A DNA stretch of 64,000 nucleotides from Comamonadaceae bacterium OS-1 (lineage in GTDB: Bacteria > Pseudomonadota > Gammaproteobacteria > Burkholderiales > Burkholderiaceae_C): positions 3,968,001 to 4,032,000 of the forward strand of contig AP026969.1 of NCBI GenBank assembly GCA_027923965.1, in the 5' to 3' direction. The position numbers and the translations under genes were made by a program. Within the stretch, counting starts at the first letter, position 1; every line of letters begins with the position of its first letter. The notes under the pieces were generated by a model. It was not told where the DNA came from. It saw nothing but the letters and a program-made list of their open reading frames with translations, and ran no database searches. This document shows positions 49,220 to 57,545 of this stretch, piece by piece.

Positions 49220-49513
49220 TTATCTGCGGGAACCACCGTAACCCGGCTTTCTGCGCTGGTGGCGGACGACGACGATGTGGATACCCGCGTCCGCAGCACG
49301 ATAGATCACCGAATACGGAAAAACCTGGAACGGAAACATGCGCCGCCCGCGTGCGCCTGGTGTGCCGATACCGGGAAATTCGACCAGTAGCGCCACCACA
49401 CGTTCAAACTCGTCAAGGAAACGCCGGGCCACCAGCGGCCCCGCTTGGGAAGCGTAGAAATCCAGGGCATCCGCAATATCCTGCTCAGCCCCAGGATGGA
49501 GCGTGTAGCTCAC
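49220..49513 (-). CDS. ParE/RelE-family toxin
   Basis: A 97-residue protein that starts MSYTLHPGAEQDIADALDFY. The ParE pattern with ARRFLDEFERVVALLVEFPGIGTP and the Arg-rich RRMFPFQVFPYSVIYRA core is clear. The C-terminal basic tail is complete. It overlaps the antitoxin gene by four bases (ATGA), the normal order antitoxin then toxin. The target may be DNA gyrase (ParE) or the ribosome (RelE); the sequence does not decide. Confidence 0.85.
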   Translation of the reverse strand: MSYTLHPGAEQDIADALDFYASQAGPLVARRFLDEFERVVALLVEFPGIGTPGARGRRMFPFQVFPYSVIYRAADAGIHIVVVRHQRRKPGYGGSRR

Positions 49514-49737
49514 GCGGGCCAGCGGGCACGCAGGCGGGCCATAGCCTCCTGCCCTGGCACGGCGATCACGTTGCCGGCGGCCACCGCGGCTTCGCGCTGG
49601 TCGGCCACCTGGTCCCAGGCGGCTTCTACGTCCGGGTCTACGTCAAGGCTGGCAATCAGCTTTTCCAGCAAATGCGCGCGGTGTGCGGGCGTGAGCTGCA
49701 AGACTTCGGCTTCCAGGATTTCGAGAGATGTGCGCAT
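49510..49737 (-). CDS. Antitoxin of the addiction module component type
   Basis: A 75-residue protein that begins MRTSLEILEAEVLQLTPAHR, typical of the addiction module component family that pairs with ParE/RelE toxins. The start has a GGAGG site ten bases upstream. Its helix-rich body fits a toxin-binding antitoxin. Two inverted repeats in front of it are likely operators for self-repression. Confidence 0.83.
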   Translation of the reverse strand: MRTSLEILEAEVLQLTPAHRAHLLEKLIASLDVDPDVEAAWDQVADQREAAVAAGNVIAVPGQEAMARLRARWPA

Positions 49738-49756
49738 ACCGTGAACCTCCAGAACT

Positions 49757-49793
49757 GCCACAGGTGGCTGATGCTAGCTTGCCACAAAGTGGC
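49757..49793 (-). promoter_or_regulatory. Paired operator sites of the toxin-antitoxin operon
   Basis: Two near-identical dyads, GCCAC-AG-GTGGC at 49757-49768 and GCCAC-AAA-GTGGC at 49781-49793, with centres about 24 bases apart. They fill the gap between the antitoxin gene and the rpoN stop codon. Such tandem dyads suit cooperative autorepression by a toxin-antitoxin complex. Confidence 0.65.
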
Positions 49794-51371
49794 TTAAAGC
49801 GCCTTGCGCAGATTCGTCGGCGCAATCCGCAGGGCTTCGCGGTACTTGGCCACGGTGCGGCGGGCGCATTCGATGCCTTGCTCTTTCAGCATGTCGGACA
49901 GCTGGCTGTCGCTGAGCGGCTTTTTCAGGTCTTCGGAGGCGACGAACTGCTTAATGAGTGCGCGCACCGCGGTGCTGGAGGCATTGCCGCCGGTCTCGGT
50001 GCCCAGGGACGAGCCAAAGAAGTATTTCAGCTCGAAGGTGCCGTAGGGCGTGGCCATGTACTTGGCGGTAGTCACGCGGCTGATGGTGGATTCGTGCAGG
50101 CCCAGTTCGTCGGCAATCTCGCGCAGCACCAGGGGCCGCATGGCCAGCGCGCCGTGGCTGAAGAAGCTTTTTTGCCGCTCCACGATGGCGTTGCTGACCC
50201 GCAAAATGGTGTCGAAGCGCTGCTGGATGTTCTTGATGAACCAGCGGGCCTCCTGCAGGCGTTGCTGCAGGGCGGCGTTGTTCGACGCATCCTTGCCGCC
50301 GCCCTTGTGCTGGCGCAGGGCGTTGGCGTAGATGTCGTGCACGCGCAGGCGCGGCATGACCTCGGGATTCAGCACTACCCGGAACTTGGCGTTGGCACCC
50401 CGGCCCACCTTGGCGACGATCACGTCGGGCACCACGATATTGCGCTCCACGTCCACAAAACGGCGGCCGGGCTTGGGCTCCAGACGGGCGATCAGCGCGA
50501 TCGCGGCCTTGATGTCGGCATCGCTGGCCTGGCAGAGCTGGGCCAGGCGCTTCACGTCGCGCCGGGCCAGCAGGTCCATGGGCTGGCGGCAGATACGCAG
50601 CGCGGTTTTGCGCACCGGGTCGTTGCCCATGGTGGATTGCAGCGCCTTGAGCTGCAGCACCAGACATTCGCCCAGGTGGGTAGCCCCCACCCCCGCGGGC
50701 TCCAGGCTTTGCAGCAGGCGCAGGGCCACGGTAAAGCGGTGCACCAGCTCTTCCTGGGCCTCCAGGTCGTCGCCCGCCAGGCCCTGGGCCAGGGTGGCCA
50801 GGTCGTCTTCCAGGTAACCGTCGTCGTTCAGCGATTCGATCAGGAAGCGCAGTGCCGCCTGGTCCACCTCGCCCAGGCGCAGCGCCAGCGCCTGGCGGTG
50901 CAGAAAGCTGGTCAGCGATTCCTGGTTGCGGGCCAGCTCGGTGGCATCGGCTTCGCCGTCTTCGCCCAGGTTGTTCTGGCGCGCGGGGGCGTCACCGCCC
51001 CACTCGCTGTCGTCGGGCTTCATCTCGGAGGTGCCGTCGCCGTCCCAGCTGGTATCGTCGCCGCCGGTCAGCGGAGATTCCGAATCATTTGAGCCCTCCG
51101 TGCTTGCCTCGCTTGTGTATTCAGCTACAGAAGTAGGAGCAGATTCGGTTTCGCGGTCGCCCGCGCTGACGGGCGTGTCGGCCTGGGCCAGACCGAACTC
51201 CTCGCGCGGCGCGTCGTCCAGGTTGCGCTCCAGAAACGGGTTGTCGTCCAGCATCTGGTCCACTTCCTGGCTCAGCTCCAGGGTGGAGAGCTGCAACAGA
51301 CGGATGGACTGCTGCAACTGGGGCGTGAGCGCCAGGTGCTGGGAAACGCGTAGGGAGAGGCCTTGCTTCAT
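49794..51371 (-). CDS. rpoN: RNA polymerase sigma-54 factor
   Basis: A 525-residue sigma factor. The start at 51371 gives MKQGLSLRVSQHLALTPQLQ, the Gln/Leu-rich region I. An acidic linker of about 110 residues (60-170) follows, partly repeat-derived. The core-binding domain, helix-turn-helix and the RpoN box ARRTVAKYREAL near the C-terminus are intact. It directs transcription at -24/-12 promoters. The gene follows lptB by seven bases; the usual downstream neighbours hpf and ptsN are absent. Confidence 0.96.
   Translation of the reverse strand: MKQGLSLRVSQHLALTPQLQQSIRLLQLSTLELSQEVDQMLDDNPFLERNLDDAPREEFGLAQADTPVSAGDRETESAPTSVAEYTSEASTEGSNDSESPLTGGDDTSWDGDGTSEMKPDDSEWGGDAPARQNNLGEDGEADATELARNQESLTSFLHRQALALRLGEVDQAALRFLIESLNDDGYLEDDLATLAQGLAGDDLEAQEELVHRFTVALRLLQSLEPAGVGATHLGECLVLQLKALQSTMGNDPVRKTALRICRQPMDLLARRDVKRLAQLCQASDADIKAAIALIARLEPKPGRRFVDVERNIVVPDVIVAKVGRGANAKFRVVLNPEVMPRLRVHDIYANALRQHKGGGKDASNNAALQQRLQEARWFIKNIQQRFDTILRVSNAIVERQKSFFSHGALAMRPLVLREIADELGLHESTISRVTTAKYMATPYGTFELKYFFGSSLGTETGGNASSTAVRALIKQFVASEDLKKPLSDSQLSDMLKEQGIECARRTVAKYREALRIAPTNLRKAL
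51084..51147. repeat. Possible decayed repeat inside the rpoN linker
   Basis: On the minus strand the segment reads GTAGCTGAATACACAAGCG, then GAGGGCTCAAATGATTC, which resembles the modules of the AT-rich repeat. The local base composition is lower in GC than the rest of rpoN. The match is weak. Confidence 0.3.
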
Positions 51372-51378
51372 CGTGCGA

Positions 51379-52143
51379 TCACATGCGGAAGTGCTCGCCC
51401 AGGTAGACCCGGCGGACATCGGCGTTGTCGACGATCTCGGACGGCGTACCTTGGGCCAGCACGTTGCCGTCGCTGATGATGTAGGCGTGGTCGCAAATAC
51501 CCAGGGTTTCGCGCACGTTGTGGTCGGTGATCAGCACACCGATGCCGCGCGACTTCAAAAAGCCGATGATGCGCTGGATCTCGATCACCGCAATCGGGTC
51601 GATACCGGCAAACGGCTCGTCCAGCAGGATAAACCGCGGCTGGGTGGCCAAGGCGCGGGCAATTTCCACCCGGCGGCGCTCGCCCCCGGACAAGGACAAG
51701 GCGCTGGACTGGCGCAGGTGCTCGACCCGCAAATCCTCCAGCAAGGCCGTCAGGCGCTGCTCGATGACCTCTTTGGTCAGCGACTTGCCGGCTTCATCAA
51801 ACTGCAACTCCAGCACGGCGCGCACGTTTTCTTCCACCGTGAGCTTGCGAAAAATCGAGGCCTCTTGCGGCAAATAGCTCAGGCCCAGGCGCGAACGGCG
51901 GTGGATGGGCATGTGCTCCACCGGCTGGCCGTCGATGGAAATGCTGCCGCCGTCGGCCCGCACCAGGCCCACGATCATGTAGAACGACGTGGTCTTGCCC
52001 GCGCCGTTGGGGCCGAGCAGACCCACCACTTCGCCCTTTTTGACCGCCAGGGTCACGTCTTTGACGACTTTGCGGCTGCCGTAGGCCTTTTGCAGGTGGC
52101 GGGCTTCCAGACGGCTTTCTGCTGCGGCGAGCGGGCCCGTCAC
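51379..52143 (-). CDS. lptB: LPS export ABC transporter ATPase LptB
   Basis: A 254-residue cytosolic ATPase that powers lipopolysaccharide extraction with LptFG. Walker A is GPNGAGKTT, the signature LSGGERRRVEIARAL, and Walker B ends in LLDEPFAGID. The H-loop reads LITDHNVRETL. It overlaps lptA by four bases and is followed by rpoN. Confidence 0.96.
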   Translation of the reverse strand: MTGPLAAAESRLEARHLQKAYGSRKVVKDVTLAVKKGEVVGLLGPNGAGKTTSFYMIVGLVRADGGSISIDGQPVEHMPIHRRSRLGLSYLPQEASIFRKLTVEENVRAVLELQFDEAGKSLTKEVIEQRLTALLEDLRVEHLRQSSALSLSGGERRRVEIARALATQPRFILLDEPFAGIDPIAVIEIQRIIGFLKSRGIGVLITDHNVRETLGICDHAYIISDGNVLAQGTPSEIVDNADVRRVYLGEHFRM

Positions 52144-52760
52144 TTCTGCGCGCCCTCGAGCGTGGTGCTGGAGCGCAGCGCCGGGCTGGCGCTGCCCGCA
52201 GGGGCAGAGGCGGCCGGAGCCACCACCTTGGGGGTCAGCATGGCGCGCACACGGCCGTTTTGGCCGCCGGGGTTGTTGGCGGGGGTGCCGTTGTCCACCG
52301 TAAAGACATCGGTGGTGTTGTCGTAGACGATGACACCGCCGGTGACTTCGTCATTGACTTTGCTGCCCAGCAGGCGGCGCATCACCGCGCGCTTGATGAA
52401 ACGCACGTTGTCCAGCTTGCTGCTGTACTCGATGGTTTCGCCCTCGCCTTCGATGTATTCGTCCACGCCGTCGCGCTTTTGCTTGAAGTAAGCCAGCTTG
52501 CCGGGCTCGGCGGTGACGATGCCGATCTGGTTGCCCTCGGCATCCTGGCGCACATCCACCCGGGCACCCCGGATGACGATGGTCCCCTTGGTCAGGACCA
52601 CGCGACCCGTGAACACATTGGTTTGCTTCAGGTCGTCGTAGCGCATGGCATCGGATTCGACGTTCATGGGCTTGAGGCGGTCGGCTTTTTCAGCCCAGGC
52701 AGAGCCGCCCGCGCAAGCGCATAGCAACAAGAGGATGAGAGTGTGGTAGGCGTTTTTCAT
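52140..52760 (-). CDS. lptA: Lipopolysaccharide transport periplasmic protein LptA
   Basis: A 206-residue periplasmic bridge protein. A signal peptide (MKNAYHTLILLLLCACAGGSAWA) precedes the OstA-type beta-jellyroll with VFTGRVVLTKGTIVIRGARVDV and VRFIKRAVMRRL. It forms the LPS bridge between LptC and LptD. lptC and kdsC, usual upstream genes, are not found in front of it; a terminator and dsbA are. Confidence 0.9.
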   Translation of the reverse strand: MKNAYHTLILLLLCACAGGSAWAEKADRLKPMNVESDAMRYDDLKQTNVFTGRVVLTKGTIVIRGARVDVRQDAEGNQIGIVTAEPGKLAYFKQKRDGVDEYIEGEGETIEYSSKLDNVRFIKRAVMRRLLGSKVNDEVTGGVIVYDNTTDVFTVDNGTPANNPGGQNGRVRAMLTPKVVAPAASAPAGSASPALRSSTTLEGAQK

Positions 52761-52810
52761 AGAGGCACGAATCTTGCAGATGATTGTACCGGTCGATTGG
52801 CTTGACCCAG

Positions 52811-52833
52811 AAAAAAGCCCGCAAAAGCGGGCT
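52811..52833 (-). terminator. Terminator of the dsbA-type gene
   Basis: On the minus strand AGCCCGC/GCGGGCT with a TTTT loop, followed by a T-run. It lies 27 bases after the stop of the dsbA-type gene and isolates it from lptA. Confidence 0.87.
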
Positions 52834-52859
52834 GGATTGTCCGGGCAAGCGGGGGGCGG

Positions 52860-53513
52860 TCAGGTTTTCTGCTGCGACACCAGGTAATCCACCACCGTCA
52901 GGCCGCGCTCCATCGACTGGGCTTGCGTGCCGTCGGTGTAGAAGCGCCCGGCCACGCCCATGGCGGGCACACCGGCCACTTTGTAGGCCTCTTGCAACTG
53001 CGCGGCTTTGCGCACCTTGGTGGCCACCGAGAACGAGTTGTAGGTTTCCACAAACTTGGCTTTGTCCAGGCCCTGCTTGATGGCCCAGTCGATCACCAGA
53101 TTGTCTTTGTCCAGCTTTTGCCGCTCGACATGGATGGCGTTGAACACTTTTTCGTGCACCGCCTCCAGCTGGCCCATGGCTTCCAACGTGTAGTAGAGCT
53201 TTTGCGGCGGGATAAAGCTGTCCTGGAACACCACCGGCACGCGGCGGAAAGCCACGTTCTTGGGTAGCTTCTTGAGCCAGGCGACCAATGCAGGCTCAAA
53301 GGCAAAGCAGTGCGGGCAGGCGTACCAGAAGAACTCGATCACCTCGACCTTGCCCGCCGGGGCTTCGGTGGGAACGGGCTTGTCCAGCACCAGGTAGTCG
53401 GTACCTGCCACAGGCGGCTTGCCCTGCGCGTGGGCGCTGCCGAAAGGGGACAGAACCAGGGCCGAGCCCGCCAGAACGCTGGCAGAGGTCAGGGAAAACT
53501 CACGACGTTTCAT
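52860..53513 (-). CDS. dsbA: DsbA-type thiol:disulfide interchange protein
   Basis: A 217-residue periplasmic oxidase. The thioredoxin fold carries the active site C-P-H-C at residues 66-69 and a cis-Pro loop (VAGVPAMGV). The signal peptide begins MKRREFSLTS and contains RREFSL, close to the Tat consensus R-R-x-F-x-L, followed by a hydrophobic core and AHA cleavage site. The protein thus may be exported by Tat, or this is a Sec signal with a chance match. It has its own terminator. Confidence 0.88.
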   Translation of the reverse strand: MKRREFSLTSASVLAGSALVLSPFGSAHAQGKPPVAGTDYLVLDKPVPTEAPAGKVEVIEFFWYACPHCFAFEPALVAWLKKLPKNVAFRRVPVVFQDSFIPPQKLYYTLEAMGQLEAVHEKVFNAIHVERQKLDKDNLVIDWAIKQGLDKAKFVETYNSFSVATKVRKAAQLQEAYKVAGVPAMGVAGRFYTDGTQAQSMERGLTVVDYLVSQQKT

Positions 53514-53595
53514 TGCTAATCACTCCTTGTGGGGGTCAGAGGTGGCTGGGTTGAAAAAGTTCAGCCCGGATGTCACCGTTAGATACAACGCCAAA

Positions 53596-54300
53596 CTAAC
53601 GCTGTACGCGGACCAGGGTGGTGTCGCCACCGGCACTTTCCAGCTTGTCTTTGGCGCGCTCGGCATCGTCGCGCTTGGCGTAGGGGCCCATGCGCACGCG
53701 GTAGACCGTGCGGCCCGACTGTTCGCGCTCGGTCACCTTGGCTTCCATGCCCATCATGGCCAGCTTGGCGCGCTGGGCTTCGGCATCTTCGGTGGTGCGG
53801 AAGGCCCCGGCCTGCACAAAGTATTCAAACGGCTCGGCGGTGGGGGCCAGCGCGGGTGCGGCGGTGGACACTGTGGTTGGCGCCGCCTTGGCTTTGGCCT
53901 TGGCCAGATCGCCCAGGGGGTCGGCGCTGGTCGTGGGAGCGCTGGCAGCGGGTTTGGGGTCCGGCTTGGGCTTGGCCGCCACCGACACCGCCGGGGCTGC
54001 AGGCAGCACGGCAGGCGGTGGCACGGCCACGGTAGGCTCGGGGGCGGGTTCGGGTGTGGCCGCAGGCACGACCGGGCGCACCGGATTTTTGCCGTGCAGC
54101 GGGGTGTTGGGGTCCCAATCCTTGTTCTTCTGGGTTTCGGCGGCATCGTGGTCGGCACCGCTGATCTGGGTTTTGCCGCTCATGAACGGAATCGGCACCT
54201 TGGTGACGTACACCGCCACCGCCAGCGCCGACCCCAGGCCTACCACCACCCCGACGATGAAGCCGATGATGGTGCCGCCGCTTTGCTTTTGCTTTTTCAT
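53596..54300 (-). CDS. SPOR-domain membrane protein
   Basis: A 234-residue inner-membrane protein. A helix at residues 10-31 follows a short cytosolic start. A Pro/Ala-rich linker of about 100 residues leads to the SPOR domain (FEYFVQAGAFRTTEDAEAQ to VRMGPYAKRDDAERAKDKL), which binds denuded peptidoglycan at division sites. It resembles FtsN/DedD-like proteins and lies directly downstream of argS, as in many Comamonadaceae. Confidence 0.88.
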   Translation of the reverse strand: MKKQKQSGGTIIGFIVGVVVGLGSALAVAVYVTKVPIPFMSGKTQISGADHDAAETQKNKDWDPNTPLHGKNPVRPVVPAATPEPAPEPTVAVPPPAVLPAAPAVSVAAKPKPDPKPAASAPTTSADPLGDLAKAKAKAAPTTVSTAAPALAPTAEPFEYFVQAGAFRTTEDAEAQRAKLAMMGMEAKVTEREQSGRTVYRVRMGPYAKRDDAERAKDKLESAGGDTTLVRVQR

Positions 54301-54313
54301 ACGTGCTATTTAT

Positions 54314-54386
54314 TACATGGGACTTGCGCAGCGCCCCTGTATCGCCCTTCGGGCTTACAGGGGGAGCTTGCGTAAGTCCTGTTACA
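54314..54386. repeat. Long imperfect palindrome between argS and the SPOR gene
   Basis: The arms are ACATGGGACTTGCGCA and TGCGTAAGTCCTGTTACAT, with inner stems CCCCTGTA/TACAGGGG and GCCC-TTC-GGGC. The whole folds into one hairpin of more than 60 bases. It lies between two co-directional genes, ends two bases before the stop of argS, and could be an attenuator or a small mobile repeat. Confidence 0.7.
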
Positions 54387-56079
54387 TTTTTTCTGGGGCA
54401 CTCACCCCGAGTACCGCCAAACCATTGTGCAGCACCTGGGCGCAGGCGGCGACCAGGGCCAGGCGGGCCAGTTTGAGGGTCTCGTTGTCTACCAACACGC
54501 GCTCTGCATCGTAGTAGCTGTGCAGGTTGGCGGCCAGTTCGCGCAGGTAGAAGGTCACGTCGTGCGGCGCAAAGCCGTCGGTGGCATTGGTCAGCATCTC
54601 GGGGTACTTGGCCAGTTGCAGCATCAGGGTCTGGGCCTGGGGCACCAGCAGGCTGGACAGGTCTACGCCTTGCAGGCTGGCCACATCGCCCGCCCAGTCA
54701 CGCAGCATTTTGCAGATGCGGGCATGGGCGTACTGCACGTAGTAGACCGGGTTGTCGTTGTTCTGCGAGCGGGCCAGGTCGATGTCGAAGGTGTATTCGG
54801 TATCGGGCTTGCGGCTGAGCAGGAAGAAGCGCACCGCGTCCTTGCTGGTCCAGTCGATCACGTCGCGCAGCGTGACGTAGCTGCCCGCGCGCTTGGAGAT
54901 TTTGACCTCTTCGCCGCCGCGCACCACCCGCACCATGGTGTGCAGCACGTAGTCGGGGTAGCCCAGCGGGATGCCCACGTTGGCGGCCTGCAGTCCGGCG
55001 CGCACGCGGGCGATGGTGCCGTGGTGGTCGGTGCCCTGGATGTTGACCACCTTGGTGAAACCGCGCTGCCATTTGGCGATGTGGTAGGCCACGTCGGGCA
55101 CAAAGTAGGTGTAGCTGCCGTCCGTCTTGCGCATCACACGGTTCTTGTCGTCACCGTAGTCGGTGGACTGCAGCCACAGCGCGCCGTCTTGCTCGTAGGT
55201 CTTGCCCGCGTCTTGCAGCAGCTGCACCGTGGCATCGACCTTGCCGCTGGTGTACAGGCTGGACTCGAGGTAGAAGTTGTCGAACTTCACCTGGAAGGCC
55301 TGCAAATCCAGGTCTTGCTCGCGGCGCAAATAAGCCACGGCGAAGGCGCGGATGGAATCCAGGTCTTCCACATCACCCGAGGCCGTAACTTCGCGGTCGT
55401 CGGCCTTGACGGTCTTTTGGGCCAGAAAGTCGTTGGCAATGTCGGCGATGTACTCACCGTTGTAGAAGTTCTTGCTGACCGGGTTGTCCGCCTCGGTAGG
55501 CCAGCAGGTGTCGCCCGGCTTGAAGCCCTTGGCGCGCAACTGCGTGCTGGTGGCCAGGGTGCCGATCTGCACGCCTGCGTCGTTGTAATAGAACTCGCGG
55601 TACACGTCCCAGCCCTGGGTGGCGTACAGGTTGCAGATGGCGTCGCCCAAGGCCGCCTGGCGGCCATGGCCTACGTGCAGCGGGCCGGTGGGGTTGGCCG
55701 AGACAAATTCCACCAGAATGTGCTGGCCATTGGCGGGCTGCACGCCAAAGCTGGCCCCGGCGGCCAGCACTTCGCGCACGATTTCCTGCTTGGCGGCGGG
55801 TTTTAGTTTGATGTTGATAAAGCCCGGCCCGGCGATGTCGATGGCCTCGACCCATTTTTCGAACGCAGGCTGTTCCAGCAGCGCTGCGCGCAGGTTTTCA
55901 CCCAGTTGGCGCGGGTTCAGCTTGAGCGGCTTGGCCAGTTGCATGGCGGCGGTACAGGCGAAATCGCCATGGGCCGCGACCTTGGGAGACTCGAACGCGG
56001 CTTTGGCACCGGCGCCGGGGGCAATTTTTTCTAGCCCGACGGCCAGCGCCGCGAGCAATTCATGTTTGACTGAGAGCAT
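54382..56079 (-). CDS. argS: Arginyl-tRNA synthetase
   Basis: A 565-residue class I synthetase. HIGH reads [14 protein letters not shown] near residue 135 and KMSK reads [10 protein letters not shown] near 375; the missing lysine in KMSK is typical of ArgRS. The N-terminal additional domain and the C-terminal anticodon-binding DALR domain are present. A start at 56079 ([12 protein letters not shown]) fits the family. Confidence 0.96.
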   Translation of the reverse strand: MLSVKHELLAALAVGLEKIAPGAGAKAAFESPKVAAHGDFACTAAMQLAKPLKLNPRQLGENLRAALLEQPAFEKWVEAIDIAGPGFINIKLKPAAKQEIVREVLAAGASFGVQPANGQHILVEFVSANPTGPLHVGHGRQAALGDAICNLYATQGWDVYREFYYNDAGVQIGTLATSTQLRAKGFKPGDTCWPTEADNPVSKNFYNGEYIADIANDFLAQKTVKADDREVTASGDVEDLDSIRAFAVAYLRREQDLDLQAFQVKFDNFYLESSLYTSGKVDATVQLLQDAGKTYEQDGALWLQSTDYGDDKNRVMRKTDGSYTYFVPDVAYHIAKWQRGFTKVVNIQGTDHHGTIARVRAGLQAANVGIPLGYPDYVLHTMVRVVRGGEEVKISKRAGSYVTLRDVIDWTSKDAVRFFLLSRKPDTEYTFDIDLARSQNNDNPVYYVQYAHARICKMLRDWAGDVASLQGVDLSSLLVPQAQTLMLQLAKYPEMLTNATDGFAPHDVTFYLRELAANLHSYYDAERVLVDNETLKLARLALVAACAQVLHNGLAVLGVSAPEKM

Positions 56080-56200
56080 GCAGCGATTTTACGGGGGCCG
56101 TCATCCGACTTGCGGGAAGCGCCGTTATAGGGTGCAATCCGTCGGTGCAGCGCTGCGCTGTACACAGGATTACTCCCATTCCACCTCTTCTGGAGCTTGC

Positions 56201-56515
56201 ATGAAACAACTCTTTCCCCTGATCGCCGCCCTGGGTATGGCCTTTTCGCTGGGCGTGGCCCACGCCGAAGACAAGCCCAAGACCGCCCAGCAGACCAAAA
56301 TGACCACCTGCAATGCCGACGCCAAGACCAAGGCGCTCAAGGGCGATGAGCGCAAAACCTTCATGAAGACCTGCCTGAGCGCCAAAGCCGAAGCCCCCGC
56401 CGCCGATGACGGCAAGACCGCACAGCAAAGCAAGATGGTCACCTGCAACAAGGACGCGACCGGCAAAAAGGGCGACGAGCGCAAGAAGTTCATGAGCGAG
56501 TGCTTGAAGGGCTAA
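56201..56515 (+). CDS. psiF: PsiF-family periplasmic protein
   Basis: A 104-residue exported protein. A signal peptide (MKQLFPLIAALGMAFSLGVAHA) is followed by two PsiF repeats that each contain Q-x-K-M-x-x-C and a K-x-F-M-x-x-C segment, so four conserved Cys. In E. coli psiF is phosphate-starvation induced; the function is unknown. A terminator lies 20 bases after the stop. Confidence 0.85.
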   Translation: MKQLFPLIAALGMAFSLGVAHAEDKPKTAQQTKMTTCNADAKTKALKGDERKTFMKTCLSAKAEAPAADDGKTAQQSKMVTCNKDATGKKGDERKKFMSECLKG

Positions 56516-56534
56516 GCCTCTTCTCTCCTCTCCC

Positions 56535-56560
56535 AAAAACCCGGTCAGCCGGGTTTTTTT
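56535..56560 (+). terminator. Terminator of the psiF-like gene
   Basis: AAAAACCCGG-TCAG-CCGGGTTTTTTT. It overlaps the last codons of the convergent LysR gene. Confidence 0.88.
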
Positions 56561-57477
56561 ACGTCCGCCCCGGTCCAGAACCCCGGCTGGCTGTAGTGCA
56601 GCTTCAGAAAATCGATCCACAGCCGAACCCGCAGTGGCAAATGCTTGCGCTGGGCAAAAACGGCGTAAATGCCGTTGGGCGGCGCGGCAAATGCGTCCAG
56701 CACCGACACCAGTTGGCCGCTGGCGATCTCGGCCTCCACCTCCCAGGTGCTGCGCCAGGCGATGCCGTAGCCCGCCAGGCACCAGTCGTGCAGCACCTGG
56801 CCGTCCGAGCAGTTCAGCGGGCCACTGGGTTTGGCGTAGAACACGTCCGGGCTGCCCGGCGCAGTGAACGCCCAGCCCCGGGTTTGCGAGGCCTCGCTGG
56901 ACAGGGCCAGGCAGTCGAATTTGGCCAGGTCGGCGGGCTGCTGCGGCGTGCCATGCCGCTTTAAAAACGCCGGGGTGGCCACGCACAGGCGGCGGTTGTC
57001 GGCCAGGCGCACGCTGACCAGGCTGGAGTCGGGCAAATCGCCCACCCGCACCGCGCAGTCAAAACCCTCGCCGCCCAGGTCCACCACCCGGTCGCTCAGG
57101 TTCAGGGTCACGGTGACATCCGGGTGCTGCTCGCGAAACCACGGCACCAGCGGGGCCACATGGCGGCGGCCAAACCCGGCGGGCGCGGTGATACGCAGGT
57201 GGCCGCTGGCCTGCATGCCCCCGGCGGACACGCTGGCCTCTGCATTGGCCAGGTCGGCCAGCACGCGCTGGCAGTCTTCCAGAAACGCGCTGCCCTCGTG
57301 GGTGAGGCTGATGCGCCGGGTGGTGCGCAGCAGAAGCTTCACGCCCAGGCGCTCCTCCAGCGCGTCCAGCCGCCGCCCGATGATGGCCGGGGCCACGCCC
57401 TCGGCCTGGGCCGCCGCGGTCAGGCTGCCGCGCGCCACCACGGCAACGAAGGATTCCAGGGTTTTCAGGCGGTCCAT
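56545..57477 (-). CDS. LysR-type transcriptional regulator
   Basis: A 310-residue regulator with an N-terminal winged helix (GSLTAAAQAEGVAPAIIGRRLDALEERLG at residues 17-45) and a substrate-binding domain. Its last five codons (VKKPG and stop) are encoded by the psiF terminator. No obvious target is next to it, and the divergent neighbour is a repeat and the CoA-transferase gene. The group is the one that starts MDRLKTLESFVAVV, common in Burkholderiales. Confidence 0.9.
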   Translation of the reverse strand: MDRLKTLESFVAVVARGSLTAAAQAEGVAPAIIGRRLDALEERLGVKLLLRTTRRISLTHEGSAFLEDCQRVLADLANAEASVSAGGMQASGHLRITAPAGFGRRHVAPLVPWFREQHPDVTVTLNLSDRVVDLGGEGFDCAVRVGDLPDSSLVSVRLADNRRLCVATPAFLKRHGTPQQPADLAKFDCLALSSEASQTRGWAFTAPGSPDVFYAKPSGPLNCSDGQVLHDWCLAGYGIAWRSTWEVEAEIASGQLVSVLDAFAAPPNGIYAVFAQRKHLPLRVRLWIDFLKLHYSQPGFWTGADVKKPG

Positions 57478-57485
57478 GGCGATTT

Positions 57486-57545
57486 ATAAAAAATAGGGCC
57501 CTAGCGCTTATTGCATGAGCGCAAGCAGCTATTTATTCAATAGCA
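57486..57545. repeat. AT-rich intergenic repeat, copy 9
   Basis: TAGGGCCCTAGCGCTTATTGCATGAGCGC, then AAGCAGCTATTTATTCAATAGC. A well preserved copy. It covers the last codons and stop of the CoA-transferase gene. Confidence 0.85.
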
